64,000 nucleotides of DNA. Source: Loxodes magnus (lineage: Eukaryota; Ciliophora; Karyorelictea; Loxodida; Loxodidae). Position 1 is the stretch's first letter; every line of letters starts with the position of its first letter. The notes under the pieces were generated by a model. That model was not told the DNA's origin and did no database searches. It was given only the letters and a program-made list of their open reading frames with translations. Location: contig CAMPDV010001288.1 of NCBI GenBank assembly GCA_946699065.1, forward strand, positions 1 to 64,000, written 5' to 3'. The translations under genes were made by a program, and so were the position numbers. Shown piece after piece: positions 41,373 to 52,384 of the stretch.

Positions 41373-44300
41373 ATGTAGGTGATTCTAATTATCTTACTAT
41401 ACCTCTAGAAAATCAATTCTTAATACTATTAACTCATTGATTCCACTACTCCATAATTGTTCACTGGTACTGCAGTTACTGTTACGTTTGCGTAGTTTTC
41501 TTACAATCCTAGCGTAAATTCATAAAATTCCTGAGCTGTAACTACTTGATTAAAACTCACAAAATGCGATAGTGCATATAATGGTATTATAGAGTTTTAG
41601 ACGGGAGATATCAAAATGGCTTTTTGAGCAAGACCAGTTGCAACAGCTAATTACGTTTCTTGGGATTTACCAGGAAAATTTGCTTGGTATGAGTAAGTTA
41701 ACCATTAATTTGCATGTAATATTTGATACTTCCATCTTTTACAAATGACTAATTAACCGAGCTTATCATGATGCAATAGTATACAATACTATTAATAGAC
41801 CACTTCCTAATGTGACACGGCAAATTAACCTTCAGGCTGAATTTACTTAGATTCTTCATCTATTATGAGAATTGGAAGAGATGAAAAATGAGCAAACTAT
41901 CCTTTTTATGGCTGAATGCTAGATTTAAGATTTTGGGGATATAATAAATGATTTACTAATCAAGAATTTAGTAATCTTGCTTAATAAAACTCCTGTGTTT
42001 TAGGTTGCTCGGCAGGTTTTTGTACTACTCCATTATTAGATTCATGCACTAATGATTGTGATCCTAATTGCTAAGCTTGCTATAGTACTGGGCCAAATAA
42101 TTGTTGAACTTGTAGAGCAAATTAATATCTAGATATTAATGTTCATACTTGCAGATGTAACTCCGATTCTTGAAGTACAAGTTCCAATCCCATTACATGT
42201 TAATAGTGTTAATAAACCATGGCTTACTGCTTAACTTGTACTGATGGCTCAACTTGTTTATCTTGTTAAGCACATTATTATCTTAGATTAGATGGAACTT
42301 GCAAAATTGATTGCTCTTCCAGTCAATAAGACAAAGATGGGGATTATAAATGTGAACTATGTAATAGAGTACTTCCAAACTGCCTTTAATGTAATTTGAC
42401 TGGAACAATATGCAATAAATGCGATATAGGCTATTTCCTTAAGAGTAATACTTGCTCCTTATGCTCTAGTTATCTTAACGATTGTTCAACTTGTACTGAT
42501 CAATTAACTTGCACTAAATGTTCAACTAAGTTAGTATAATCCGGTCTATGTGTTGACGAGTGCTCTAAGAACTATTACTATGATGCTTAAAATATTTGCT
42601 AGTTTTGTAATAAGAAATTATCTAAAAATGATTGCATAGACGAATGTTCAGAATATGAGTAAGACATAGATAAAGATAATATTTGTAAATTGTGCAGTTT
42701 AGGAATATAAAATTGTGAAAGGTGCCATGAAGATAATAATTAGTTAATATGTGATGCTTGCTAAAATAATCATTTCCTATAAGAAAATAAATGTTTGGAA
42801 TGTGAAGAAATCATTAAAGATTGCTTTATCTGCTAAAATAAAAATATTTGCTTACAATGTAAAAGCTTATATCTATCCTAAAACTAGTGCAAGATGAAAT
42901 GTGAGGAAACAGAATAAGATTATGATTGAGATTAAGTTTGCTAACCTTGTAGTTAGGAAATAGAAAATTGCAATAAATGTGGTATGAATATAAAGTAATG
43001 CTATGAATGCTAAGAAGGATTTTACTTAGATATTGACAAGCAATGTAAATCATGTTAAGAAATGCATTAGAACTGTACTTCTTGTGAAGATTAAGATAAA
43101 TGCTTAAAATGTGAAAGACAAAAGCTATCATAAAATACCTGTGTAGATAATTGCCCAGCTACAGAATAAGATAAATAGAAGAGTGGAATATGTGAATCTT
43201 GCAGTAAAGTAATAGAGAATTGTGAAAAATGCTCGGAAGATGGAACAGTATGCTACAAATGCTTTTAGCCTTTCATTATATCAAAGAAATTTTCTTGCTT
43301 GTAAAGCAAAGATTAAGAATAAGAAGATAACGAATCATAAAATAATAATAATGATTTAGCAGATTAAAATTAGAAAGAAATATCCTTAGATAGTTTTAAC
43401 ATTTCATCCTAGCAAAAATAATTTATTAGGTAAAGCTAATAAATAAAAAACTCAGGTTATGCAATAGCTTTAGCCACTTCGACTACTAGTAATCTAGTTT
43501 CTTAAATATATCGATCTTAAGGAAGCATTTTTTAACTAATATTAGCTGATGAAATGTTTTATACGAATTTTTACATTAGAGTTTCCAAGCCAGATGTTCT
43601 ATAAGCTTACTATTATTAATAAAATTAAAATTTAGTTTAATAAGTATAGAAATGATTAAAGATTGATGCTAACTTTTAACTTATACAGCTCGATTATAAA
43701 GAAAAACTTAAAAATGGAGAAAACAATTTTCTTGTAAATATACTACCAAATTTAATAGTTTTTGGAATAATTTTGCTTACTAACTTCCTCTTATTTAGTA
43801 TTGAAAAATTTGCTTATTACGAGACATTAATAAGATTTAGAAAAAACTATTTACATTATAAACTTTTAATAAGCTTATATTTAGTTTTTAGCTTAAAATT
43901 AGGATATTAAACTTTCCTTTAAATTAAAAATTCTAGTTTCTAGGATGCTTATAGTTCGATAGATACCTTAGCAGCTTGACTTAGTTTGGTAATTTTTAAT
44001 TATAGGGTTTATAAATATTTATAATAGTCCTTTTGTTCTTAATAGTGACCAAGTATTTTAAAATTCTTAATAGAGTTAATTTAGAAGACTCAATCTAAAA
44101 AGAAGAAACAGAAGCTTATCTTATTAAATATTATCCTATATTTGATGAGTTAAAACTGGATAGAAAAGCCTTACTCTTTTATCCCCTTTTTCTAATAAGA
44201 AGACTAATATTGTCAGTTACCTTAGTTTGCATAACAGAAAGCTATTTCTCTCAAGCAATAGTTTGCCTAATTCTAAGCTTGCTTCATATATTCTACATCA

Positions 44301-45010
44301 TAAAGATTAAACCTTTTTAAGAGAAATGAATAAGCACTTATATGTGCTGTCAAGAGATATGACTGTCAATAGTCTATTCTTTCAATTTTTATTTTTATAC
44401 TTTAGATGACAAAGAATAGTAAAGAATGCTAAGCTCATTGAACTCAGAAATTCCTGAAAGATTAAGTTTTGCAATAGTTATAATATCAAACTTAATTATA
44501 CTTTTAGGCTTAGGCGTATGCTTGTATTCTTCAATTAAGAGTTTAGTCCTAAAAATTATTCAAACAATAAGAGAAAAAAAATTAAAATCTCAAGATATAA
44601 AAATAGAAGAATAATAAAATTCCTTTAATTAGTCAAACCTAAGTCAAAATGAAGATCATTTAGATGAGATCATTTGCAATTAAGATAATAAAGTAGATAT
44701 AGAAAATTCTAGCAATATGATGGAAAATACTTCTCTGTGTGAATACTATAAGATGTTGTAAAGTTTTTCTCAAGTAGATGTAACACAATATCCAGAAGTA
44801 ATTTTTTATTTATAGATAGAAATAAATAAGGATGAAAGCTAATAAAGTTAAACTATTCAAGAACATTAAAATTTAGATATTGCTCACTCGGATTAAATAT
44901 AAACACCAGACTTTTAAGCGTAAGTTGCCGCTTAAAATGATTTTGAAATTTAAAATAAAAATCAATCAAGAAATTAAATTTCGAAAGAGGAAGAAAAAAC
45001 CTAACTTTGA
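41373..45010 (+). CDS. LamG-like, Cys-rich multi-pass surface protein (copy 1)
   Basis: Likely a cell-surface receptor-like protein. ATG at 41,373 gives a signal peptide (MQVILIILLYLQKINS). Residues about 25-205 look like a concanavalin/LamG-type jelly roll (DLRFWGYNKQFTNQEF near its end). Residues about 207-645 are furin/GFR-like Cys repeats of the CxxC...C type (CTDGSTCLSCQAHYYL and many more). A linker is followed from about residue 785 by several membrane segments (NLIVFGIILLTNFLLF), then a Gln/Asn/Glu-rich cytoplasmic tail ending at TGA 45,008-45,010. A T run at 43,993-43,997 has five T where the paralogue has six, shifting the frame near residue 875; one extra base gives 1,212 residues. 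Sequence after the TGA stays protein-like to about 45,360, so TGA could be read as Trp. Trp is mostly TGA. Paralogue at 52.4 kb. Confidence 0.85.
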
Positions 45011-45400
45011 TTTTTGAACTTTAAATATTTTAATTTTATGAATTTAGTTTTAAAGTTATTAAATGGAATATTATTTTAAATCATATGACAAAATCATTCT
45101 TGCAGTTTATTTCAAAGAAATCTTTTTAATACAGAATTTGAAGATTTCATTAAACTTTTATGGTAAGTATCTGATTCTTTATAGATATAGTAGAAAAATT
45201 ATTTTATTTAGCCAGTTCTAATAGCCATTTCAAAATTATTTTAATTGCATCAGTTAAAATATTATAAAACACAAGAAAGAGATAAACTTGTTGACCAACT
45301 AATAGCAAATAAATTGAAAATGCTTGGAGATTCCTTAGAAGTGATATTTACTCGATTTATATATCGTAAAATTTATCTCTTTGTAAAAAAAGTATATATA
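45011..45400 (+). other. Possible extension of the Cys-rich gene
   Basis: In the same frame as the preceding tail, and past the TGA at 45,008, the sequence remains protein-like to about 45,360 (for example FNTEFEDFIKLLWQVSD and QERDKLVDQLIANKLKMLGD). Either the TGA is Trp and the protein is about 115 residues longer, or this is an eroded neighbour. The second copy has no clear equivalent. Confidence 0.3.
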
Positions 45401-45439
45401 TTTTACTAAATGTATAAAGGTTTTTTACCCCTGGATTTT

Positions 45440-45860
45440 CAACCAGGTACCTTTAATTAAGCAGCCTGTTGCAAATAATTTTATTTTGTAATTCTCTTAA
45501 ATTTGAATCACCAACTTAAGATTCAGCTTTCTATTCTTTCGAAACTTCAATTTAAGTTTTTTCAATTTCCATCATTGAATTTCTTTTTGAATATTATTGA
45601 GATTATAGTCATAGTTGTTCATTGGCACGAGTTTATTTTCAATGAGTTACATTTTAACTTATCCATCTTGTTATTATTCTCATTAATTTTAGTGGTTAAA
45701 TCGCGTATTTGAAGACTTTAGTTGAAAATTTTCTCTTCTTGTTGTTTAATTCTTCCTCTCAAGTCCTCAATCATATTTTTGATTTCTATGGGAAACTCTG
45801 TAATATCTTTTTCTAGATCCGCAATACCATCATAACTTTACCTTATGATTCTGAACTAGA
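45440..45860 (-). pseudogene. Fourth, heavily decayed zinc-knuckle ORF copy
   Basis: On the minus strand one frame gives a coiled-coil stretch (IKNMIEDLRGRIKQQEEKIF, DLTTKINENNNKMDKL). After two frame changes comes a linker MMEIEKTQIEVSKEQ, matching the MEIE linker of the other copies. Where the knuckle should be there is only ICNRLLNQRYL, so the Cys/His pattern is gone. The hairpin at about 45,433-45,455 that looks tRNA-like falls in this part. Confidence 0.4.
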
Positions 45861-46044
45861 ACTTTCTAATTTCTTTTCGGTTTTACGTGATTCTTTAACT
45901 GTTTGTCTCCTTCTTTGTAAAAATAATATTTTTATTTTAAAGTCTTTAAGAATCCTAGATCTTCATAAATTTTTTATTTTTTTACGTTCTTCACACCAAG
46001 AAAATTAAAGATTAACTTCTTTAAACTACTTTTTATCACTTAAA

Positions 46045-46577
46045 ATGGTATCTAAGAAACAATTCATCTAAAATCGATTTGTCAACAAACATTAAGATTC
46101 CTTGATTGAGATTTATTAGCTATAATAAGAAAATAAAAAGCTATAGGAAGCAGTGTGACAATTAATTCTGCAAAAAACAGTCTAGACTTAAAAATTACTA
46201 ACTTTAAAATGATAATAAAATACTAATATACAGAAATGAGCTAAAAACTTAGGTATATTTATTTAATCAAGAAATTAAAAGAGCAGAAGAAAAAATACTA
46301 GAAATCTGAAATCTCAATTAAATAAACTATAAACGAGTTGCTAGTAAAGGCATGATTGATCCAATAAAAATTGAGCAATCAAATTTAAATATTAATTAAG
46401 TATGAAAAAATTAAGCAATAAATTAAGTAAAAAAAGAAGACCAATTATGTGCTGATTCTCTGGAAGGCTAGTACTCACAAAATAAAACTGTTAAAGATAA
46501 AAAAGTTTCAAAATTGAGAAAATAAAAAATTCTAATAAAACCTAGCAAAATTTATTTTATATCTTAAAGTGATCTAT
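46045..46577 (+). pseudogene. 5' part of an ORF split by an insertion
   Basis: From the ATG at 46,045 (MVSKKQFIQNRF...) a Gln/Lys-rich, probably coiled-coil frame runs to about 46,190. It then continues in a second frame (LKTQVYLFNQEIKRAEEKIL, KRVASKGMIDPIKIEQ) up to the left copy of the 11-bp direct repeat at 46,567-46,577. That second frame is in register with the frame on the far side of the insertion at 47,518. Function unknown. Confidence 0.45.
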
Positions 46578-47497
46578 TAAATTAAATTAAAGTGCTAAAG
46601 AAGGATCGTCTACTTAAAAGCTTCCTACTTCCCTATCCAACCAATAGGAACTTGATCTCTAGGTGGTCTTCTCCTCCCTTCACTGTCAAGTTTTCGGAAT
46701 GGTTGTCTCTTCATATAGCTTACTTTCTTCTTATAAATTTCTCCATTCCTGGTTGGGTAAAATTAGGTTAGGTCATTCCATATTTTCTATTAAATCTCCT
46801 TTCTCTTTCAGCATCGTCTCCATAGGTGGTCTGTTCTCCTGCAGATGTAACATTTTTTCCTAAAATATTTCTCCTTAGTTTGCTCAGTTGGCTTATTATT
46901 CTCTTATTCGATCTCCATTGGGATAGATTGCATAGCCTATTATTTTACACTTGTCTCTAATTTTTCCAATTTGATATGAATATTTTCATTCGATTCGTAT
47001 AATTGTTCCAGCTGCCTATCGAATTCGTCAATTTTGATATTCATTGCAGCCTGGTTTAAGTTTCTAGGAGCATGGGTTTCCTCATCTTCTAAATGCTCTT
47101 GCTGTTCTTAAGCTAGTTCTTCAATCTGTTTTTCCAGATCTTTATTTTTTCCTATTAATGCTAAGATAAGCTTAGCAATTTCCTCCTTCGTCATTCCTAA
47201 GATTTGTTCTTTATTGAGATCTCCGAGGTCCATGTAGGGGTTGAATGTCCTAATCTAGGCCTGAAAGTTACTAATCTTTTGCTTCTTGGGAAGGTCCTCA
47301 GTCGATATTGTTGCATGTTAGTGTTTCTAGGGTTGTCTGGGGGGTGTTGTTTAGAGTTACTCCTATATGGTTTAAGAAGAAGGTTTGGTTTTGGAAGATG
47401 ACGTGTGGTGTTTAGAAATTTAGGTTTCCTGCTTCCTCTCTTCCTTTTTAGCTTAGAAAGAGGTGGTATAGAAACCCTTTTTGAAACCTTCTACCAT
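46508..47497 (-). CDS. Intact Gag-like coiled-coil and CCHC zinc-knuckle protein
   Basis: One continuous frame from ATG 47,497; the first plausible in-frame TGA is 46,508-46,510 (329 codons), though protein character fades near 46,620. Residues 1-100 are basic and Thr/Gln/Pro-rich; about 110-200 are coiled coil (KEEIAKLILALIGKNKDLEK, EQLYESNENIHIKLEKLE). An acidic MEIEQENN linker precedes residues 216-229, CYICRRTDHLWRRC, a perfect C-x2-C-x4-H-x4-C zinc knuckle, followed by a Lys/Arg-rich tail. This layout (coiled coil, knuckle, basic tail) is typical of nucleic-acid-binding ORF1/Gag proteins of retroelements, but no reverse transcriptase or integrase is next to it. Three damaged relatives lie at 33.4, 45.6 and 57.6-58.1 kb. 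A host CCHC protein spread by retroposition is the alternative. Confidence 0.7.
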
Positions 47498-47517
47498 ATT
47501 TTTTTTAAGTGATCTAT
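46567..47517 (-). mobile_element. Insertion flanked by 11-bp direct repeats
   Basis: AAGTGATCTAT occurs at 46,567-46,577 and again at 47,507-47,517, bracketing 929 bp that contain little besides the intact zinc-knuckle ORF on the minus strand. The plus-strand frame on the left (...SDL) and that on the right (SDLYRKK...) are in register if one repeat copy plus the 929 bp are removed. This fits a target-site duplication, or a boundary repeat of an eliminated segment. The rightmost repeat lies just 9 bp upstream of the zinc-knuckle ATG. No terminal inverted repeat or poly(A) tail is evident. Confidence 0.55.
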
Positions 47518-47705
47518 ATAGGAAAAAAATGATTGGAGGAGACTATTATTTTAACAAATAAAAGATACTCAAAAAAGAAGAACGAAACAAATTTTTGGAA
47601 AGGACTGAGATTGGAAAAAGATACCAACATCAAAGAAAGGCCAGATTAGCAGTCATAGATATGTTATACAAGAATACGAAACTGGAGAAGAAATGGACTT
47701 TTTAA
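47518..47705 (+). pseudogene. 3' part of the split ORF
   Basis: Directly after the right direct repeat the plus strand encodes YRKKMIGGDYYFNKQKIL and continues, basic and helical, through KARLAVIDMLYKNTKLEKKW. It meets TAA-TGA at about 47,702-47,707. A neighbouring frame stays protein-like for another 100 bp. It is in register with the frame ending at 46,577. Confidence 0.45.
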
Positions 47706-47811
47706 TGAGTTTTATAATGATTCTTGAGACTTATTATAAACTAATACGTGGCAAGTAAAATATAGGCGACTTTACAATAATAAATTATTATTATTATATA
47801 TATTAAAAAAT

Positions 47812-48465
47812 GGTTAGCTTCAATAAGAGTTTTTTACCAGCTTCTCAGAATAGGAGAGAAAATCTGAAACACTTTCTACTACCACGGTTTAGTTTTAATA
47901 AGTCTATCCTTCTTATGTATTACGAATAAAATCCAGACTCATAACGCTAGTCCTTAGATTACACAGAACCAAATTCACTGCTTGAACGAACTAGAAAAAG
48001 TAATAACGCTCAACGGGAAAAGAATATTAATATATTTATGATTGGACAGACTTTATTAAAAGGAAGAGTATAAAATAAGAAAGAAATAAAGTGGTAAAAG
48101 AAGCAAACAACCAAAAAATAATATAAAAAGAGTGAAGAATTTATTTTAGCCATCCCTGAAGATTAAATGATAAGAGTCTACTAAAATGCCTGTGGTGATC
48201 TATCAGATATGATGGCTGTAGTGCATTTTAGCCATTATTTGTATAACATTGATTTAATAGAGAAAAATTTAACTATATTTAGAAACTCCAAAGATTATGG
48301 ATATACTGAGACGATTCGAGAAAGGAAAATACGGTTTTGATTTCCAATCCTTATTTAGAGGAGAAAATAAGAAAATAATAAGAGTTCACGATCCAGAGAA
48401 ATCAGAAGAATTTAACTAAGAAACATAATGAGGATAAAGACCTTTTAAAAAACTCTAATTAGTGA
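47812..48465 (+). CDS. Hypothetical ORF, uncertain frame
   Basis: From the ATG at 47,812 a frame reads as protein to about 48,310 (KKSEEFILAIPEDQMIR, NACGDLSDMMAVVHFSHYLY). A second frame takes over near 48,300 (MDILRRFEKGKYGFDFQSLF, ENKKIIRVHDPEKSEEF). No family is recognised. It sits immediately upstream of the SINE-like element at 48.5 kb and could be a decayed part of the same insertion or of the split ORF. Confidence 0.3.
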
Positions 48466-48514
48466 CTATTCAAATAATATTTCATCACTTTAATATATTA
48501 TTATTATATATATA

Positions 48515-48950
48515 AAATGGATGTCGGCCGCGTCAGCCAAACTAGTAGGTAATCTGGCGCAGTGTATACTGCATTGTGAGTAATCTCGCACTAGATGCCA
48601 CCACGGGGAAGGATGGATAAGCTCTGTTGAGAAGTACCAAACTTACCCCGAGGGTTCTCTCTAGTAGTATGAAAGTTTGACTGGAGGGCCTTCTAGATAC
48701 CAACTTAATAACTATCTTTTATTTGGACCTTATTCAAGAAGACTGAAGCATTTGACTCAAGATTTTAGAATAATTTTTAATAAGAAGATTCCCCATTTGG
48801 AGAAGCTGACATAACTCATCGAACCTCTAGAACTTAACAAGAAATATGAGAACATTTTTTAATATTAAATATTAATATTGAAAGAGCTGCGCGCCAATGA
48901 GGCGTTAAGCGCTCTATAATTATTTTTATTTATTTATTATAGATTTACTA
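48515..48950 (+). mobile_element. SINE-like element, copy A
   Basis: About 430 bp, much richer in G+C than its surroundings, beginning near TAAAATGGATGTCGG and ending in the shared hairpin (GAGCTGCGCGCC AATGAG GCGTTAAGCGCTC) plus a TTTTTATTTATTTATT tail. It aligns along its whole length with the reverse complement of 58,655-59,065. No conserved frame is seen. An A-box-like TGGCGCAGTGT lies about 55 bp from the start and GGGTTCTCTCTAG about 100 bp further on, weakly suggesting a Pol III promoter. It could instead be a structured RNA gene present in two copies. Confidence 0.6.
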
Positions 48951-49018
48951 TATTTTGATGTACTGATTGAGCATATTAATCTTAAACTTAATTTTATTCT
49001 TATTATTATGTTGTTCAT

Positions 49019-49777
49019 TCAGTCTAATTTTATTAAGATATTCGTTAAGAAAGGTATATTGCTTCTTATGAGCAACTTTTTAATATAAAATCTTAATCAC
49101 CAACTCGTTTCCATTTATCTTATCCTGGAAATGGCTAAATTACCATATTATAAATTATCTAAATCATTATAATTATTTATTCTAAAGAAACTAGCTTTCA
49201 TTTTTTCCTTTCGAATATTAACTCAGAGTTAATATCTTTATAAAGCTTTAATTATATGGATAAACGAAAATGTCAACTAAGAAATATTAGGAATTATTTT
49301 TCTAGCTTGTTCTATTTTTAGATTTAATCTTAAACTAGTTACTCTTTAGCTATTATTTTCTAGTTAAGTCATGCACCAATCATAATATACTTCTAATTTA
49401 AAATGCCTTAGAAATAGTTTATCTGCTTAGTCTATTTTGTTGCCTTTAATTTAACTTGGCTTATTAAATAAAAAGCAATCCAAATATTTATTAAAAGTTC
49501 TCTTGTCTTTGCTTGTGGATATCACTATAATAATAAAATGCTTATTTAGCTTTTACCCCTTTTATGCTTATTTAATTATCTTTCAATCAATTTTTCTGAG
49601 TTGTAGGCTAATTTAACCTTCCTCTTATCGTATTAATTAGGATTTTTATAATAGATATAATATATAATCAAACTCTTCTTCATTCTAATTACCAATTTAG
49701 TCTTAAAGACTGAAAGCTTTACACATCTCAACATGCTTCATTATTTCCTTTTTAATCAGACTCTTATGCTTTTTCAT
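49019..49777 (-). CDS. Hypothetical protein, 252 residues
   Basis: Minus-strand frame from ATG 49,777 (MKKHKSLIKKEIMKHVEMCK) to TGA 49,019-49,021. It has mixed charged and aliphatic composition without a membrane segment, including QNEEEFDYILYLLQKSQL, KLFLRHFKLEVYYDWCM and KIEQARKIIPNISQLTF. Internal TGA codons, for example in RKIDWK, would be Trp. An alternative stop is the TGA at 49,223-49,225. Family not recognised. It is divergently placed to the membrane protein gene starting near 49.9 kb, so the 130 bp between could hold both promoters. Confidence 0.5.
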
Positions 49778-49910
49778 ATCAATAGAAATTTTTATAGTTT
49801 TATAATAAAAGCTGTAAAAGGATTAAGCAAATAACTTAATATCTATTTATTAGGCTAAATATTAGAGATTTGCTTAAAATAAGTATAAAAAGTTAAGGAA
49901 AGGAGTTAAA

Positions 49911-50937
49911 TGAACAATAATAGCGAGGATAGTTCTTTTGATACTCCTAGCTTTATCTTTATAAATACACTAATTAAGAAGATTAATTTAGGCTAGATTC
50001 TTTTTTAATATCTTAAAGTACTATATTTAGGTGTATTAATAATCAGCATAATTAGTGACATCTTTTATAGTTAGAAGACTAATATATCTTTCATAAAGGA
50101 GCTAATAGATGCTAGGATATGATATTGATTGTATAATCTTCTATTACTTTCAAAATTAATTATGTTCTTTAAATCTAAGCTAATAATCCTTCAACAATTG
50201 AGTTCTATAAGATAATTCTATTTGTTTTATTACTTTAGTATAATAGGTTTCTACGTTAGTTATTTATTTGAAATTGCAAAGCATAAATCAGCATTTAGTG
50301 AAAGAAGCAAAATGCTTAAATAGAGAATACTTATTTTTCTAAGAAACAAATAAAGAAATTTCAGTTTATTCTAGTATTCTAAATATAAGGTATATAACTA
50401 ATAGCACTTCATTTCATAGCTTTAATAGATTGATTCTGTTGAAATCTGGCTTTTACTTTATTATTATATTATATGACTTGTTCTCCTTCTTGCTAGTGAA
50501 ATTTATTTTAAGCAGTAATTTAAATCTAAATAGTTAATCATTTACCTACATCGCATCCTTTATAGTTAAATTGCTCTAAGCTTTAGTGATTTTCTTGTAG
50601 ATTTATAAACTTTTTAAAGGTGTTTATTTAAGACTCCTTTTTCGAGCGTTTTCTTCAGTTTTGGAAAATAAATTTCAGAAGTCCAGAAGTCCATCTAAAT
50701 ATAATGATGAATATAGTTTCTTTAGATTCATAGATCTATCTATCACTCCTATTTATTTACCAGTTCGATCTAATTTTAAGTTTTTCAAGCTTCTCATATC
50801 AAGATAATTAGCAATAGAAATAAGTTTGAATTCTTAAAGATATGATAAACTTATATTTAGTTGATCTAATAATTTCTAGTTCTATAAAGAGAAAAATATA
50901 ATTATTAAATGTAGACTAGGTTGAGAACTATGATATT
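49911..50937 (+). CDS. Multi-pass membrane protein (copy 2)
   Basis: ATG at 49,911 begins a polar leader (MNNNSEDSSFDTPSF) followed by hydrophobic segments (KVLYLGVLIISIISDIF, IWLLLYYYIIWLVLLLAS). By about 50,560 the convincing frame is another one (FIVKLLQALVIFLQIYKLF, RAFSSVLENKFQKSRSP, LSITPIYLPVRSNFKFFKLL), which ends at a TGA at about 50,928-50,937. The two frames overlap as plausible protein for several hundred bases, so the switch point is not fixed. Six or more membrane passes are likely. It resembles the gene at 39.8-40.9 kb, and both precede a tRNA-like sequence and a Cys-rich gene. Confidence 0.5.
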
Positions 50938-51195
50938 TGAGTATCTAATTAGTTCTAAAACTAAATGGATAGAATTTTAGTGGGTTCTAAAATTAGAACT
51001 CATGTAAATTAAATTCCCATTGAGTTTTTGCTAAATATAAGTGTTCTACTTAAAATTAAAAATGAATTAGATAAGAAATTAAGTCTTAGCTTAATATTAT
51101 TCCAGCTGCTTTAAGACTCTTAATTTTTATATTGGTTAACAATTTTATAATAAAATGCTTATTTTGTCTAAAGATATTAAATAAATAAGCCTTGC

Positions 51196-51868
51196 TCATT
51201 CCCCCTAACCTGATAAGGTTTTCTTAATTTAATCCAATCCTTTATATAAAAAGACACCATTAATAGTACGTATTGCTTGAATATTCCAACTTCTTCCTTT
51301 CAATTGATGTAATGTACCTATCAGTCAATCTAACTACTCTAATTGCATTCGTTAATTCTTTTTTATTGTCAAATACTCAAATTCATGTATTTCTTAATTA
51401 ATCTTCTTATAATATCCTAAAAACTTTATCTTTTGCATCTTCTACTCTTTCTCTATAATTAAAACTAACTACAAATACTATTTCAATTATATTGCTATAA
51501 TAATATCTGCACAAATGCTCTATTTTTTCTCTTACATCTTTTACTGAAATTAATATATTCTTTTGATTTATTGCTTTTACATTAAATCCTACTGTTGGAA
51601 TCGTTGTCAACATTTCATCTAATCTAGACTTATAAGGGATTCTTATTTTCTAGATCTATCTAACCTTTCTTCAATACTTTATTATTTCTTTCCAAATATT
51701 CTTAACTAAAATCTTCTAAATGCTAAAAAAATCTTTTTTATACTTTTTGCTTTCTAAATCTCCTTCAAGATTACTTTTTTCTTATTCTAGCAAACCCTTT
51801 AATTAAAATTTTTAATGTTGAGCTATTTTCTAATTAAGTGCTTAGAATATATCATCATTCTGAGTCAT
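51196..51868 (-). pseudogene. ARF-family small GTPase pseudogene
   Basis: The minus strand encodes unmistakable ARF landmarks: FGKK near the start, then YKSRLDEMLTTIPTVGFNV (ARF: YKLKLGEIVTTIPTIGFNV), RYYYSNIIEIVFVV..NYRERV, NKKEL in place of NKQDL, and a C-terminal RSWNIQAIRTINGVFLYKGL ending at TGA 51,196-51,198. Damage is extensive. The P loop GLDAAGKT is RLDRSRKQ in a shifted frame. The switch II DVGGQ is reduced to DVRE, so the catalytic Gln and Gly are missing. A further frame change occurs after LTD at about 51,320. ARF GTPases run vesicle budding; this copy should not bind or hydrolyse GTP. Confidence 0.85.
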
Positions 51869-51906
51869 TTTTAATTAATATTTTATAAACATTAAAAAAT
51901 AAGATT

Positions 51907-51975
51907 GAACCAGTATGACTTGAATCCCTTTGTTATCTGGATTCGATTGAGCTACTATTGAGTAGTGAGATCTTA
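51907..51975 (-). tRNA. tRNA-like sequence, degenerate
   Basis: It aligns with 40,913-40,975, and both lie some 400-480 bp upstream of a Cys-rich gene and point away from it. It keeps GGATTCAA-like T-loop similarity, GTAGCTCAAT resembling a D arm, and the CCAGAT core, but the stems pair poorly. Probably a tRNA relic carried along in the duplication. Confidence 0.3.
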
Positions 51976-52384
51976 AAATTTATTGACTTTAGTTTTTAAT
52001 TAAAATTTAAATGCTTAAAATCATAAAAATCAAGGCTCTTTTCTTCTTACATGATATAGCTTTTGCCAATTAATTCAATCCTATCTCCTTAGTTAAATTT
52101 TTGTTTGAGAATACCCTTTTCTTCCTATATAATGGCATGATTTTAATCCTTACTCACTGGATTGGATCTGACTGAAAGGAATAATTTTAAACAAAATGAA
52201 GGAGCTTAATTTTTATTGGCAGAAAGCAAAAGCCAAAGGAAAATATTTTTAGACAATATTTATTAAAGTGAAGCAGGCTTTAATTGTAAGATTGTCTAGT
52301 GCTAGTAACGATTTAACAATAGAGCATAATTTTCTTTAGTTATTTTAATTAATTTCTAAGTAATTAACTAGCATAGTTTTATAA

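Noticed and set aside
42826..43131. Minus-strand standard-code frame of 101 residues
   Set aside because: It is the antisense shadow of the Cys-rich repeats of copy 1, arising because TAR-rich coding DNA lacks stops on the other strand.
45425..45470. tRNA-like hairpin (TACCTGG ... CCAGGGGTA)
   Set aside because: No acceptor or D arm can be formed, and the stretch belongs to the decayed fourth zinc-knuckle ORF.
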